Below are positions 1 to 8,214 of a DNA stretch of 64,000 nt, piece after piece. Source of the stretch: Pseudomonas sp. UBA6562 (lineage in GTDB: Bacteria; Pseudomonadota; Gammaproteobacteria; Pseudomonadales; Pseudomonadaceae); assembly GCF_002434265.1 (NCBI RefSeq), contig NZ_DJJS01000007.1:1-64000 (forward strand), in the 5' to 3' direction. The position numbers were made by a program, and so were the translations under genes. The notes under the pieces are model-generated. The model did not search any database. It was not told the origin of the DNA and saw nothing but the letters and a program-made list of their open reading frames with translations. The stretch's first letter is position 1; every line of letters starts with the position of its first letter.

Positions 1-134
1 TAGGGGTTTTGTCTTTTCTGCAATTTTGAATCATCTTGTTTGAAGCTCATTCAAGTACCCCGTTACACCCCTGACGTCGGCCCGCACCACCGGTATAATC
101 GCCCGTCCAGCTAGCCCGTACATTGAGAATATCC

Positions 135-752
135 ATGTCCCTGACACCTGAAATTGATGCTTTTCTAGGTTGCCGCACTCCCGATGCCTGGATTGAAGCC
201 GCACTCGCAGATCAGGAAACGCTATTGATCGATCATAAGAATTGCGAGTTCAAGGCCGCCAGCACTGCGCTTAGTCTCATTGCTAAGTACAACGGGCACC
301 TTGAATTGATCCATATGATGTCGCGCCTAGCGCGCGAGGAGCTGGTGCATCATGAGCAGGTGCTGCGAATCATGAAATGTCGTGGGGTAGCGTTGCGGCC
401 AGTGTCTGCCGGGCGTTACGCCTCAGGGCTGCGTCGTGCCGTCAGGGCCCACGAGCCGGCCAAATTGGTAGACACTTTGGTGGTAGGGGCCTTTATCGAG
501 GCTCGCAGTTGCGAGCGTTTTGCGGCTTTGGTCCCGCATTTGGATGAAGAACTTGCTACCTTCTACCACGGACTCTTGAAAAGCGAGGCACGGCATTACC
601 AGGGGTACTTGAAACTCGCTTATCAATACGGCGAGCGCTCAGACATCGCAAGGGTGATCGAGAAGGTGAGAGAAGTGGAAGCCGATCTGATCAGTTCATC
701 GGATCAGGAAATGCGTTTCCACAGTGGCGTGCCAATGGTCAGGGCCGCTTGA
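135..752 (+). CDS. miaE: tRNA-(ms2io6A37) hydroxylase MiaE
   Basis: Ferritin-like diiron monooxygenase that hydroxylates the isopentenyl group of ms2i6A37 in tRNAs. Visible are the two EXXH-type helices expected of the family (REELVHHEQ near residue 78 and SEARHYQGY near residue 150) and the acidic EARSCERF segment between them. The 205-residue length fits MiaE. The ATG at 135 is preferred over an in-frame TTG four codons upstream because it starts the family-typical MSLTPEID. The gene stands alone and is convergent with the next one. Identification is by family motifs seen in the translation. Confidence 0.93.
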   Translation: MSLTPEIDAFLGCRTPDAWIEAALADQETLLIDHKNCEFKAASTALSLIAKYNGHLELIHMMSRLAREELVHHEQVLRIMKCRGVALRPVSAGRYASGLRRAVRAHEPAKLVDTLVVGAFIEARSCERFAALVPHLDEELATFYHGLLKSEARHYQGYLKLAYQYGERSDIARVIEKVREVEADLISSSDQEMRFHSGVPMVRAA

Positions 753-777
753 TCACTCAAACGGCCCGGTAATTGAT

Positions 778-1098
778 TTAGTAGCGGCGGCCCAGCAGCA
801 AACCCACAACCAGACCGAAACCGGCTGAGACAGCTACCGTCTGCCATGGATGGCCACCGATATACTCCTGGGTGGCTTCGACAGCAGGTTGGGCCTTACC
901 GCGCAGATTGCTCGCGGCATCGCGAGCCTCACGCAGCTTGTTGCTGATCTGCCCGCGCAGGGTTTCGGCTTCTTCACCCACCAGTGTCGCGCTTTGGCTG
1001 AGCAACTTTTCAGATTCCTCGATCAGCGATTGCAGATCGCTGAAGACCTGGTCCTTGATCTGATCGGTGTCGACTTGTGCAGTGGATTTCCTGGCCAT
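778..1098 (-). CDS. DUF883 (YqjD/ElaB-like) membrane-anchored protein
   Basis: The 106-aa protein begins MARKSTAQVDTDQIKDQV, followed by a long amphipathic helical stretch and one C-terminal membrane anchor ending GLLLGRRY. This is the layout of YqjD/ElaB proteins, inner-membrane proteins that bind stationary-phase ribosomes in E. coli. The in-frame upstream extension to 1251 is rejected because it runs into the divergent gene's promoter region and has no family resemblance. It is convergent with miaE and divergent from the gene at 1229. Confidence 0.85.
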   Translation of the reverse strand: MARKSTAQVDTDQIKDQVFSDLQSLIEESEKLLSQSATLVGEEAETLRGQISNKLREARDAASNLRGKAQPAVEATQEYIGGHPWQTVAVSAGFGLVVGLLLGRRY

Positions 1099-1228
1099 GA
1101 ATACGTCCTCGTTGAGTGGGAATACAGCAATGGATACCGCTGGGTAAGGAAAGTTGCAACCGACTCCCGCTCTCCTGGATCTCCCGTGTAGAATGCCGGC
1201 CTCGTTTTCAGGCAGAAGGACCATCGGC

Positions 1229-1492
1229 ATGAGTTTCAATTTGGCCAACATGAGCTTCGTCGAGCGCGCTCAAATCGAGGCTGAGAAATCCAGGCTTTTC
1301 GACTTCTGGCAAGGCAACCTCGGCAAGGCCAAAGGCGAGGCCGCCAGGCTTATTTCGGAGAAATCCCGACGCAAAGGCAAATGGTCCGAGTGGGCCAGAG
1401 CAGAGTTGGATGCCTTGAGTCCTGTGGAATACGGGAGTCTGGTACGCCTTGAGGTGAACAAGATGATGGCTGCGGCTGGGAATAACCGCTGA
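1229..1492 (+). CDS. Conserved small protein, function unknown
   Basis: The 87-aa product (MSFNLANMSFVERAQIEAEK...) is basic and probably all-helical. The ATG at 1229 is preceded by AGAAGGA, a good ribosome site; the longer in-frame start has none. I recognise no domain. Divergent from the DUF883 gene with about 130 bp between, which would hold both promoters. Confidence 0.7.
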   Translation: MSFNLANMSFVERAQIEAEKSRLFDFWQGNLGKAKGEAARLISEKSRRKGKWSEWARAELDALSPVEYGSLVRLEVNKMMAAAGNNR

Positions 1493-1570
1493 TTGCGTTT
1501 TCAGGGATGGCGCGGCGCGTGAGCTAGCGCCTACCCCTTCCAGACGCTAGATAGCGCATGCAGGACTCAC

Positions 1571-2029
1571 TCACATGCCATCGCTACCGGCCATATCCAA
1601 GCGTCCTTTTTCTTCAAAACGCACGACGCCCAGTGGTCCGGTTGCCAGCTTTCCTCGCAATCGGTAAGGCATCCCCTCTAGCGATGCTGTCCGGCTCATG
1701 CCATAGGCCTGGCGCAATATCGCCAGCGCGCTTACGCTCATAGGCACTGTAAAGACCTGTTCGCCATACCCTTCGATATGTCCGTGCTGGCTGCTGACGC
1801 CCGAGGCGAACGGTTGGCCATTGATGCTCAAGTCCAAGGCTAACCCTTTGAAGTCCAAAGCTTCCTGATTCGGATTTTGCGCTCGGAGTTTGACCTCCAT
1901 GCGTAGCTCCAAATCCTCTCCAGGCAATGGCCCGATGCCAATGACGGTGACCATCAATGAGTCTCGTGGCGCAAGCACGGAACAGGCGCTCAGCGCAGAC
2001 ACTAGGACTAGAGCCATCAGCAACCGCAT
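1571..2029 (-). CDS. LEA type 2 family lipoprotein
   Basis: A short N-terminal signal (MRLLMALVLVSALSAC) ends in an LSAC lipobox, so the mature protein should be an outer-membrane or periplasmic lipoprotein. The rest has the LEA/WHy pattern of beta-strand repeats (ELRMEVKLRAQNPNQEALDFKGLALDLSINGQPFASG), which in this family includes the conserved NPN. The start at 2029 is inferred from the signal peptide. An in-frame ATG at 2059 adds ten residues and is an alternative, because neither start has a strong ribosome site. Confidence 0.8.
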   Translation of the reverse strand: MRLLMALVLVSALSACSVLAPRDSLMVTVIGIGPLPGEDLELRMEVKLRAQNPNQEALDFKGLALDLSINGQPFASGVSSQHGHIEGYGEQVFTVPMSVSALAILRQAYGMSRTASLEGMPYRLRGKLATGPLGVVRFEEKGRLDMAGSDGM

Positions 2030-2147
2030 GGAAAAAGAAAAATGCGTTGGTACAGGCATACACGAGATCCCAAGCAATGTGCGGTAAGCCCAAGCCGTCG
2101 CTGGGGCTGTGTCGGGCAAGGCCGCTCCCTGTCCATGCGCACTTGCA

Positions 2148-3119
2148 TCAGTCTGGGGTGACGGCCCGCCAGATTCCTCGGCCCGATAGACGCTCCCGGT
2201 CGTGTGGGGCATTGAAATCCTGCTGTGGGCCCTTAGGCACGATTCCGTTCGGGTTGATGGTTGTGTGGCTCAAGTAGTAGTGCTTTTGAATATGCTCCCT
2301 GTTTACGGTCGAAGCGATGCCGGGCCATTGATACAGTTCACGTAGCCAATTTGACAAGTTTGGATAATCGCAGACACGGCGCAGGTTGCATTTGAAATGC
2401 CCATGATACACAGCATCGAATCGGATCAAAGTCGTGAACAAGCGCACATCCGCCTCGGTCAGGTATGCCCCTGCCAGGTAGCGGCTGTGTTCCAATCGAC
2501 CCTCCAGCGCTTGCAGTTCATTGAAGACGCCGTCGAAGGCCAGCTCATAGGCTTTTTGCGTCGTCGCGAAGCCAGCTCGATAAACGCCGTTATTGACGGC
2601 TGGGTAAATGCGCGAATTGAGCTCGTCGATCGTGGCACGTAGCGGCTCAGGATAGAGGTCCAGGGTATTGCCGGTTAATTCGTCGAAGGCTGAATTGAAC
2701 ATGCGGATGATGTCCGCCGATTCATTGTTGACGATACACTGGTTTTCGCAGTCCCACAGGACCGGAACCGTCACACGTCCGCTGTAATGAGGGTCGTCTT
2801 GGGTATAACGTTCATGGAGGTACTGAAACCCGTCGAGCTTGTCGCCCGACGAGCCTTCATGCTGGTCGAAGGTCCAGCCATGTTCGGCCATCCGCCAACT
2901 CACCACAGACACGTCTATCAGCGGGGCCAGGCCCTTCAGTTCGCGCAGGATCAGCGCTCGGTGCGCCCAGGGGCAGGCCAGCGATACGTAGAGGTGGTAC
3001 CGACCCGATTCGGCTTTGGGCAGCGGATTGCGTCGTTGCGCCTGTTCGCGTTTGAACGCACCATCCTCGTCGCTTTCGTACCATTGGTCATGCCACTGTC
3101 CGTCGATCAAAAGGCCCAT
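2148..3119 (-). CDS. Xi-class glutathione S-transferase (glutathionyl-hydroquinone reductase)
   Basis: The 323-aa length and the N-terminal thioredoxin-fold motif SLACPWAHR (catalytic Cys49) identify the YqjG/PcpF/ECM4 group. These enzymes remove glutathione from glutathionyl-hydroquinones in the cytoplasm. A GST C-terminal helical domain follows (DELNSRIYPAVNNGVYRAGFATTQ), with the family-typical YRAGFA segment. It is a single gene, about 90 bp from its neighbours on each side. Confidence 0.9.
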   Translation of the reverse strand: MGLLIDGQWHDQWYESDEDGAFKREQAQRRNPLPKAESGRYHLYVSLACPWAHRALILRELKGLAPLIDVSVVSWRMAEHGWTFDQHEGSSGDKLDGFQYLHERYTQDDPHYSGRVTVPVLWDCENQCIVNNESADIIRMFNSAFDELTGNTLDLYPEPLRATIDELNSRIYPAVNNGVYRAGFATTQKAYELAFDGVFNELQALEGRLEHSRYLAGAYLTEADVRLFTTLIRFDAVYHGHFKCNLRRVCDYPNLSNWLRELYQWPGIASTVNREHIQKHYYLSHTTINPNGIVPKGPQQDFNAPHDRERLSGRGIWRAVTPD

Positions 3120-3214
3120 GCCGTACTCCTCGCAACGTGATGTTTGTCGTTGGAGCCCAGCGGGCTGGCAGTGTTCGAATGGATGAGGCGGACCTTGCTT
3201 TTCGTGGGCGCTCG

Positions 3215-4216
3215 TTATTGAGCGCTATAGCGTGCGTCCCAGTACTGGCGCGCTGTCTCGAAAGCCTGCTCGCGCTCTTTGCCTAGGCCGCGCAATGCCA
3301 GGGCCATAGTGGAGACGACCGCCAACTCGCCATAACTGTCCTGCGCTTTGCCTTGCCAGACATCTACAAGGTGTTGGGTTTGCAAGGTTGCGGGCTTCAC
3401 ATGGCGCTGCGCGCTCAGTGCAGGCCACTGCTCGTCCCAAGCCTGACCGTCGGTTGCACCGTACAGATGGCTGAGCACATCCGGGTTGATCTCGATCTCG
3501 CCGCCGTCACCTTTGACTACGATGGCATGGTCGCCCAATAGCTGACTGGCCTCACGGTGCACGGCCTGGTAGCCGGGGTGGAAAATGCTTTGCAAGGCGC
3601 AGCGAGCGGCCAAGGGATTGAGTACCCGAGCCAGCGAATGGACAGGGGAGCGCAAGCCAAGCACGTTGCGCAGGTCGATCATTCGCTGCAGTTGTGGCGC
3701 CCAGTCTTGTAGCGGAAAAAAGGCCAGGGCGTGTCCGTCCAGTGTACTGGCCACCGCCTGCCAGTCGCGACACAAAGGAATGTCCAGCAGGCCGAGCATT
3801 TGCTCTGTGTAAAGTCGCCCTGCGGTGTGTGCTCCACCCCCGTGCAGCAGGATACGTATGCCATTAGCGGCCAGACATTTAGCAGCAAGCAGATACCAAG
3901 GCAGATGGCGTTTTTTGCCAGCATAGGTCGGCCAATCGAGATCGACCGCAATGGAGGGCGGGTTTAGGTGCTGGCGTAGCGCCTCGGTAAATCCGGCCAG
4001 TTCCTCGGCGGTTTCTTCTTTGTGCCTGAGCAGCATGAGAAACGCGCCCAATTGAGCATCTTCTACCTGTTCTTCCAACAGCATGCCCATGGCGGCGCGA
4101 GCTTCCGCGCGAGTCAAGCCGCGCGCTCCGCGTTTGCCTTTGCCAAGCGTGCGGACAAATTCAGCGAAAGGGTGTTCGGCAGGTGTTTCCAGGACTAGGG
4201 GGCGTGGCTCGGTCAT
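3215..4216 (-). CDS. ybiB: YbiB-like TrpD2 family nucleic-acid-binding protein
   Basis: Resembles anthranilate phosphoribosyltransferase in fold but belongs to the YbiB/TrpD2 branch, which binds DNA/RNA rather than making tryptophan precursors. Supporting features are the N-terminal helical domain (LTRAEARAAMGMLLEEQVEDAQLGAFLMLLRHKEET) and the glycine-rich segment LLHGGGAHTAGRLYTEQML. Its start overlaps the tusE stop by 4 bp, making it the last gene of the tus operon. Confidence 0.85.
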   Translation of the reverse strand: MTEPRPLVLETPAEHPFAEFVRTLGKGKRGARGLTRAEARAAMGMLLEEQVEDAQLGAFLMLLRHKEETAEELAGFTEALRQHLNPPSIAVDLDWPTYAGKKRHLPWYLLAAKCLAANGIRILLHGGGAHTAGRLYTEQMLGLLDIPLCRDWQAVASTLDGHALAFFPLQDWAPQLQRMIDLRNVLGLRSPVHSLARVLNPLAARCALQSIFHPGYQAVHREASQLLGDHAIVVKGDGGEIEINPDVLSHLYGATDGQAWDEQWPALSAQRHVKPATLQTQHLVDVWQGKAQDSYGELAVVSTMALALRGLGKEREQAFETARQYWDARYSAQ

Positions 4217-4548
4217 ATGCAGTTGGTCGGTTTGGGAAGGCCGGCAAGCTTGGCGGCGAGCTTGGCAGGAGTGCCGTTGAAGAGGCGATTCAGATGAGAG
4301 CTATTGCCTTTTTCCGGGCCTAGATGGAGGGCCGCATATTTGACCAAGGGTCGGGTGGCAGGCGATAGCTGGTACTGTTCGTAGAAGGCTCTGAGCAAGG
4401 CGAGAATTTGCCAATGATCGGGTGTCAGTTCGATGCCTTCACGCTGCGCCAGCGCCAGCGCCACAGGCTCGGACCACTCGTTCAGGTCGGCGAGGAAACC
4501 TTCATCATCCAGGCTTACCAAGCGTCCGCAGATATCCAGCGCGTTCAT
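4213..4548 (-). CDS. tusE: TusE sulfur relay protein
   Basis: DsrC/TusE family, final acceptor in the TusA-TusBCD-TusE persulfide relay that feeds MnmA for 2-thiouridine at the tRNA wobble position. It has the expected 111-aa length and the penultimate cysteine (...KPTNCI) that carries the persulfide. DEGFLADLNEWSEPVALALAQREGI matches the family N-terminus. It overlaps tusB upstream and ybiB downstream by 4 bp each. Confidence 0.94.
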   Translation of the reverse strand: MNALDICGRLVSLDDEGFLADLNEWSEPVALALAQREGIELTPDHWQILALLRAFYEQYQLSPATRPLVKYAALHLGPEKGNSSHLNRLFNGTPAKLAAKLAGLPKPTNCI

Positions 4549-4844
4549 AACCAGCTGTTCACCTTGTCGTAATGCAGCGATAGTTCGACGAAGCCTGGGT
4601 AGTCGAGCGCTTTGGCGTAGTCCTGAGAAATGGCCCTGGCGTGCAGATCTTCTTGCAATGCGAACAAGCGTCCTTGTAGCTGCGCGGCATGCAACTGCAA
4701 TGCGGTTTCACTACCTGGGCGTAGCCCATTGACCGCCTCGCCACACAACAGCACAGCGTCTTTAGCGCCAAGCAAACGTAGGCAGCTGTCAAACCGGTCG
4801 TCGCTCGAGGGGGAGTGCGCGATTACGTGCAAAGTCGTCATCAC
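4545..4844 (-). CDS. tusB: TusB subunit of the TusBCD sulfurtransferase
   Basis: DsrH/TusB family, 99 aa, part of the heterohexameric TusBCD complex in the 2-thiouridine pathway. The N-terminal strand MMTTLHVIAHSP and LLCGEAVNGL match the family fold. It overlaps tusC and tusE by 4 bp each, and the gene order D-C-B-E is the usual gammaproteobacterial one. Confidence 0.9.
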   Translation of the reverse strand: MMTTLHVIAHSPSSDDRFDSCLRLLGAKDAVLLCGEAVNGLRPGSETALQLHAAQLQGRLFALQEDLHARAISQDYAKALDYPGFVELSLHYDKVNSWL

Positions 4845-5206
4845 AGGGTCACCACGTGGTCGAAACGCCCGAGCAAGGTGCTTAGTTCATCGTCATCGAG
4901 CACCTCGACGGCCAGAGCCAGCGTCTGTTCGCAAAGGCCGCGCCTGGTCAGGCTCGAACGACTGGCGAACAGTTGATCGACGCCGAACATGGGCAATGCC
5001 TGCAAGTTGGCGCTGAGGTTCTTTTGCTCAAGGTGCATGGGTTGTTGGTCGATCGCCAGCTGCAAGACACCGTCATCGAGAAACAGCATGCCCAGCTCCA
5101 GATCGAACGCCCCCCCTGCCAGGGCGATGTCCAAGGCTTCGCGAGCCGCAGGGCCTCCCCAAGGTCCTTGGCGGCTGATGATCAACATGGATTTGGCCAT
5201 ATTCAA
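4841..5206 (-). CDS. tusC: TusC subunit of the TusBCD sulfurtransferase
   Basis: DsrF/TusC family, 121 aa. SMLIISRQGPWGGPAAREALDIALAGGAF followed by LGMLFLDDGVLQL is the DsrE-like fold signature for this subunit. It is placed between tusD and tusB with 4-bp overlaps on both sides, indicating translational coupling. Confidence 0.92.
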   Translation of the reverse strand: MNMAKSMLIISRQGPWGGPAAREALDIALAGGAFDLELGMLFLDDGVLQLAIDQQPMHLEQKNLSANLQALPMFGVDQLFASRSSLTRRGLCEQTLALAVEVLDDDELSTLLGRFDHVVTL

Positions 5207-5595
5207 TCGCCTCCGAAGCAGATCAGACGATCCGCCAGTTGCGCCGCTTCATGCAGTTGGCCCAAGCCGGACAGCTCCCAAGGTGCTGGCAGGTTCGCCG
5301 CAGGTCGTTGGTAGCGTTGCGCTTCTTCCTGATTGAGCACGCCGCGCCGCAGCGCTGCGGCGATACAAACGACTGCGTCGAGCCGATGATTCTGGATGAA
5401 GGCACGCCACTGCGTCGCAACATCAATTTCGTCTTGTGGCGCAACGATGTTGGCCGAGGCGCTGTGAACGCCATCCTGGTAGAAGAACAGGCGCGTGATG
5501 TCATGCCCGCCCTCGAGCACCGCTTCGGCGAAACGCAGTGCACGACGGGAGGAGGGCGCATGGGCGGGAGAGAAGACCGCGATCGCGAATTTCAT
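5203..5595 (-). CDS. tusD: TusD sulfurtransferase subunit
   Basis: DsrE/TusD family, the persulfide-accepting subunit of TusBCD. The start at 5595 gives MKFAIAVFSPAHAPSSRRALRFAEAVLEGG, the family N-terminus; an upstream extension to 5634 is not needed. The conserved active cysteine lies in DAVVCIAAALRRG. First gene of the tus operon, 77 bp downstream of the permease stop, so it may have its own promoter or be read through from 7052. Confidence 0.92.
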   Translation of the reverse strand: MKFAIAVFSPAHAPSSRRALRFAEAVLEGGHDITRLFFYQDGVHSASANIVAPQDEIDVATQWRAFIQNHRLDAVVCIAAALRRGVLNQEEAQRYQRPAANLPAPWELSGLGQLHEAAQLADRLICFGGD

Positions 5596-5672
5596 GAACG
5601 ACTCTGACAGAGAACTGCCGCCATGATAGAGCAAAACGCCCCAGGCGGCAGTCTCTGCATCGTTGCTGCGGC

Positions 5673-7052
5673 TCAGGGTTGGCGAGTGCCTTCGGGCAGA
5701 AACCAGTTGAGCAGCAAGGCGCAGATCCCGCCAGTGGCCACGCCCGATTCCAACACGGCGCGTACGGCGCTTGGCATATGCGCAAGGAACTCCGGCACTT
5801 GGGCGACTCCCAATCCCAGGGCCAGGGACACGGCGATGATGAGCAGCGCCCTACGATCGAGCGTCGTGCTGGCCAGGATATTGATGCCCGATGCCGCTAC
5901 CGCGCCGAACATCACCATGGCCGCTCCACCCAACACGGGTTCAGGCACGGCCTGGATGACACCCGCCACGCTAGGGAATAGCCCCAACAGCACCAGCATG
6001 GCAGCGATCCAGATGCCGATATGGCGGCTGGCAATGCCGGTCAGCTGAATGACACCGTTGTTCTGAGCAAAGATCGAGCTGGGGAAGGTATTGAACATGC
6101 CTGCCAGCAACGAATTGGCACCGTTGACCAATACCCCGCCTTTGATTCGCTGCATCCACAACGGGCCTTCCACCGGTTGCTGCGACACCTTGCTCGTGGC
6201 AGTCACATCGCCGATGGCTTCCAGGGAAGTCACCAAGTAGATGACCAGCATGGGAATGAACAATGCCCAGGAAAATCCCAGCCCAAAGTGGAGGGGAGTT
6301 GGTACCTGAAACAGCGCCGCCTCGTGCATGCCGGTGAAATCGAGCCTTCCTAGGTAACCGGCCAACGCATAGCCGGCCATCAATGCAATCACGATTGCGC
6401 AACTACGCATCCAGACTACGGGAATGCGATTGAGCAGCACGATGATTGCGAGTACTGCCCCCGACAGCAGCAGGTTTTCGCGATTGGCGAAGGTACCGTC
6501 GGCCATTGCCGAAAAGCCTCCACCCATGCTGATCAAGCCGACCTTGATCAGGGTGAGGCCGATCATCAGTACGACAATCCCGGTTACAAGAGGGGTAATC
6601 AGACGTTTGACGAAGGGCAAGGTCCGCGAAATGCCCATCTCGATGAACGAGCCGGCGATCACCACGCCAAAAATGGCCGCCATCACCGTTTCCACAGGCG
6701 TACCTTGCTTGACCATCAACGATCCGCCGGCGATCAGTGGGCCGACGAAGTTGAAGCTGGTCCCCTGCACGATCAGCAGCCCTGCGCCGAACGGGCCGAA
6801 GCGTCGACATTGCACGAAGGTGGCGATGCCGGAGATGACCAGTGACATGGACACGATCAGGTTGGTATCGCGCGATGACACACCGAGCGCCTGGCAGATC
6901 AACAGCCCAGGTGTGACGATGGGTACGATGATGGCCAGCAGGTGCTGGAGGGCTGCAAGAATACCGATCCAAGGCCGAGGTTTGTCGTCAAGCCCGAGGA
7001 TTAGATCGTGGGTAGGCGCAGGCGCGCCGGTACCTTGCTCGTGCGAACTCAT
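5673..7052 (-). CDS. NCS2 family purine (uracil/xanthine/urate) permease
   Basis: Polytopic inner-membrane nucleobase symporter of about 459 aa with many hydrophobic helices. The NCS2 substrate motif is visible as FAQNNGVIQLTGIASRHIG. LQHLLAIIVPIVTPGLLI at the start and the second-half GVVIAGSFIEM are typical of the xanthine/urate branch (UapA/UacT type). The start MSSHEQGTG at 7052 is chosen because the in-frame sequence upstream reads through a terminator. Exact substrate cannot be read from sequence. Confidence 0.88.
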   Translation of the reverse strand: MSSHEQGTGAPAPTHDLILGLDDKPRPWIGILAALQHLLAIIVPIVTPGLLICQALGVSSRDTNLIVSMSLVISGIATFVQCRRFGPFGAGLLIVQGTSFNFVGPLIAGGSLMVKQGTPVETVMAAIFGVVIAGSFIEMGISRTLPFVKRLITPLVTGIVVLMIGLTLIKVGLISMGGGFSAMADGTFANRENLLLSGAVLAIIVLLNRIPVVWMRSCAIVIALMAGYALAGYLGRLDFTGMHEAALFQVPTPLHFGLGFSWALFIPMLVIYLVTSLEAIGDVTATSKVSQQPVEGPLWMQRIKGGVLVNGANSLLAGMFNTFPSSIFAQNNGVIQLTGIASRHIGIWIAAMLVLLGLFPSVAGVIQAVPEPVLGGAAMVMFGAVAASGINILASTTLDRRALLIIAVSLALGLGVAQVPEFLAHMPSAVRAVLESGVATGGICALLLNWFLPEGTRQP

Positions 7053-7170
7053 GTAAGGCTGCCCCAGGGAAAAGGAGCGCATTCTACGGCCCTGGTGGGC
7101 GTTGGGGTAGGGGGGGTGGGCTGAGCGTGTGCCGCTTGTTGAAGAAGGCAGGCGATGCTGATCGACAGGC

Positions 7171-7197
7171 AAAGAAAAGCCCGCTGAAGCGGGCTTT
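7171..7197 (-). terminator. Rho-independent terminator of the BI-1 gene
   Basis: A perfect 9-bp stem (aaagcccgc / gcgggcttt, 7176-7197) with a TGAA loop is followed on the minus strand by TCTTT. It lies 25 bp past the stop at 7222, which separates the BI-1 gene from the permease operon. Confidence 0.85.
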
Positions 7198-7221
7198 GTA
7201 TGGCATGTCAGCGATAGGGCA

Positions 7222-7893
7222 TCAATCGTCACGGCCCATCAGGCCGAACAGTTGCAGCAAGCTGACGAAGAGGTTGTAGATCGATACGTACAGGCTGATT
7301 GTCGCCATGATGTAGTTGCGCTCGCCACCGTGGATGATCGCACTGGTCTGGAACAAGATGCAGACCGACGAGAACAGCACGAAGCCGGCGCTGATCGCTA
7401 GCTGCAAGCCACTGATCTGGAAGAAGAAACTGGCAACTACCGCGCCTAGAAGGACGAAGAAACCTGCGGTGATGAAGCCGCTGAGGAAGCTCATGTCCTT
7501 GCGGCTGATCAGCACATAGGCCGACAGGCCACCGAACACCAGCGCCGTCATGGCGAAAGCCGAGCTTACGACTTCGGCACCGCCAGCCATACCCAGATAA
7601 CGGTTGAGGATCGGGCCAAGGATGAAGCCCATGAAACCGGTCAGGGCAAAGGTTGAAACCAGGCCCCATACCGAATCGCGCAGCTTGGCGGTCAAGAAGA
7701 ACAAGCCGTAGAAGCCGATCAGCACCACGAACACGTTCGGGTAGCCGACGCGCATCTGCTGGGCGATGAAGGCCATGACGCCACTGAAGGCGAGGGTAAG
7801 TGCCAATAGGCCATAAGTGTTGCGCAGGACTTTGCTGACCTCCTGCTGCTCGATCTGCTGACCGTCCCGGACGGCGTAATCCTGTTCGCGCAT
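7222..7893 (-). CDS. Bax inhibitor-1/YccA family membrane protein
   Basis: The 223-aa protein has seven predicted hydrophobic helices. The family motifs VLRNTYGLLALTLAFSG near the N-terminus and RKDMSFLSGFITAGFF are present. Bacterial YccA/YbhL proteins are inner-membrane proteins, and YccA modulates FtsH. In many gammaproteobacteria this gene lies next to the tus genes; here the permease separates them. Divergent from the tRNA-Ser gene. Confidence 0.92.
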   Translation of the reverse strand: MREQDYAVRDGQQIEQQEVSKVLRNTYGLLALTLAFSGVMAFIAQQMRVGYPNVFVVLIGFYGLFFLTAKLRDSVWGLVSTFALTGFMGFILGPILNRYLGMAGGAEVVSSAFAMTALVFGGLSAYVLISRKDMSFLSGFITAGFFVLLGAVVASFFFQISGLQLAISAGFVLFSSVCILFQTSAIIHGGERNYIMATISLYVSIYNLFVSLLQLFGLMGRDD

Positions 7894-7970
7894 GGCGACA
7901 CTCCTGTGGGTATTGAAACATGTAGTCGCAAGAGCATATCAGAGCCCTGGGAAAGCGCGACATAGAGAGT

Positions 7971-7998
7971 TTGACAGTGTGTGTCATTGAGGTATGAT
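7971..7998 (+). promoter_or_regulatory. Sigma-70 promoter of tRNA-Ser
   Basis: TTGACA (7971-7976), a 16-bp spacer and TATGAT (7993-7998), about 19 bp upstream of the mature tRNA 5' end. A GC-rich discriminator (GGCGCCC) follows, as expected for stable RNA promoters. Confidence 0.7.
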
Positions 7999-8016
7999 GG
8001 CGCCCGCAAAACAGCT

Positions 8017-8104
8017 GGAAGCGTGGCCGAGTGGTTTAAGGCAACGGTCTTGAAAACCGTCGATGGGCAACTATCCTAGGGTTCGAATCCCTACGCTTCC
8101 GCCA
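8017..8104 (+). tRNA. tRNA-Ser (anticodon UGA), prophage integration site
   Basis: Complete class II tRNA: acceptor GGAAGCG/CGCTTCC, D-arm GCCGAGTGGTTTAAGGC, anticodon loop CTTGAAA (TGA anticodon), long variable arm, T-arm TAGGG-TTCGAAT-CCCTA, discriminator G and encoded CCA. Its 3' part from 8042 onwards is repeated at 61,941, so the prophage integrated into this gene. The 3' half present here is therefore the phage-supplied copy. Confidence 0.97.
8042..8097 (+). repeat. attL: tRNA-Ser 3' part
   Basis: Identical to 61,941-61,978 over 38 bp (8042-8079), then matching to 8097 with two substitutions. This is the left attachment site; it reconstitutes a full tRNA gene. Confidence 0.92.
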
Positions 8105-8110
8105 CGTTCA

Positions 8111-8135
8111 AACCCCCGTCGAATCGGGGGTTTTT
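8111..8135 (+). terminator. tRNA-Ser terminator
   Basis: Stem aacccccg/cgggggtt with TCGAAT loop, then TTTTT, 7 bp after the tRNA CCA. It lies on the phage side of attL, so the phage brings the terminator as well as the tRNA 3' end. Confidence 0.85.
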
Positions 8136-8214
8136 GCGTTTTTGGGGCGCGCAAAATTCCTGAGTGATCGGACCTAGTACAGCGTCTATTTTGGAAGCGC
8201 TTCCGATACTTTTC

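Noticed and set aside
7053..7232. 60-residue N-terminal extension of the NCS2 permease
   Set aside because: It would include the BI-1 terminator hairpin and overlap the BI-1 gene; the family N-terminus begins at 7052.
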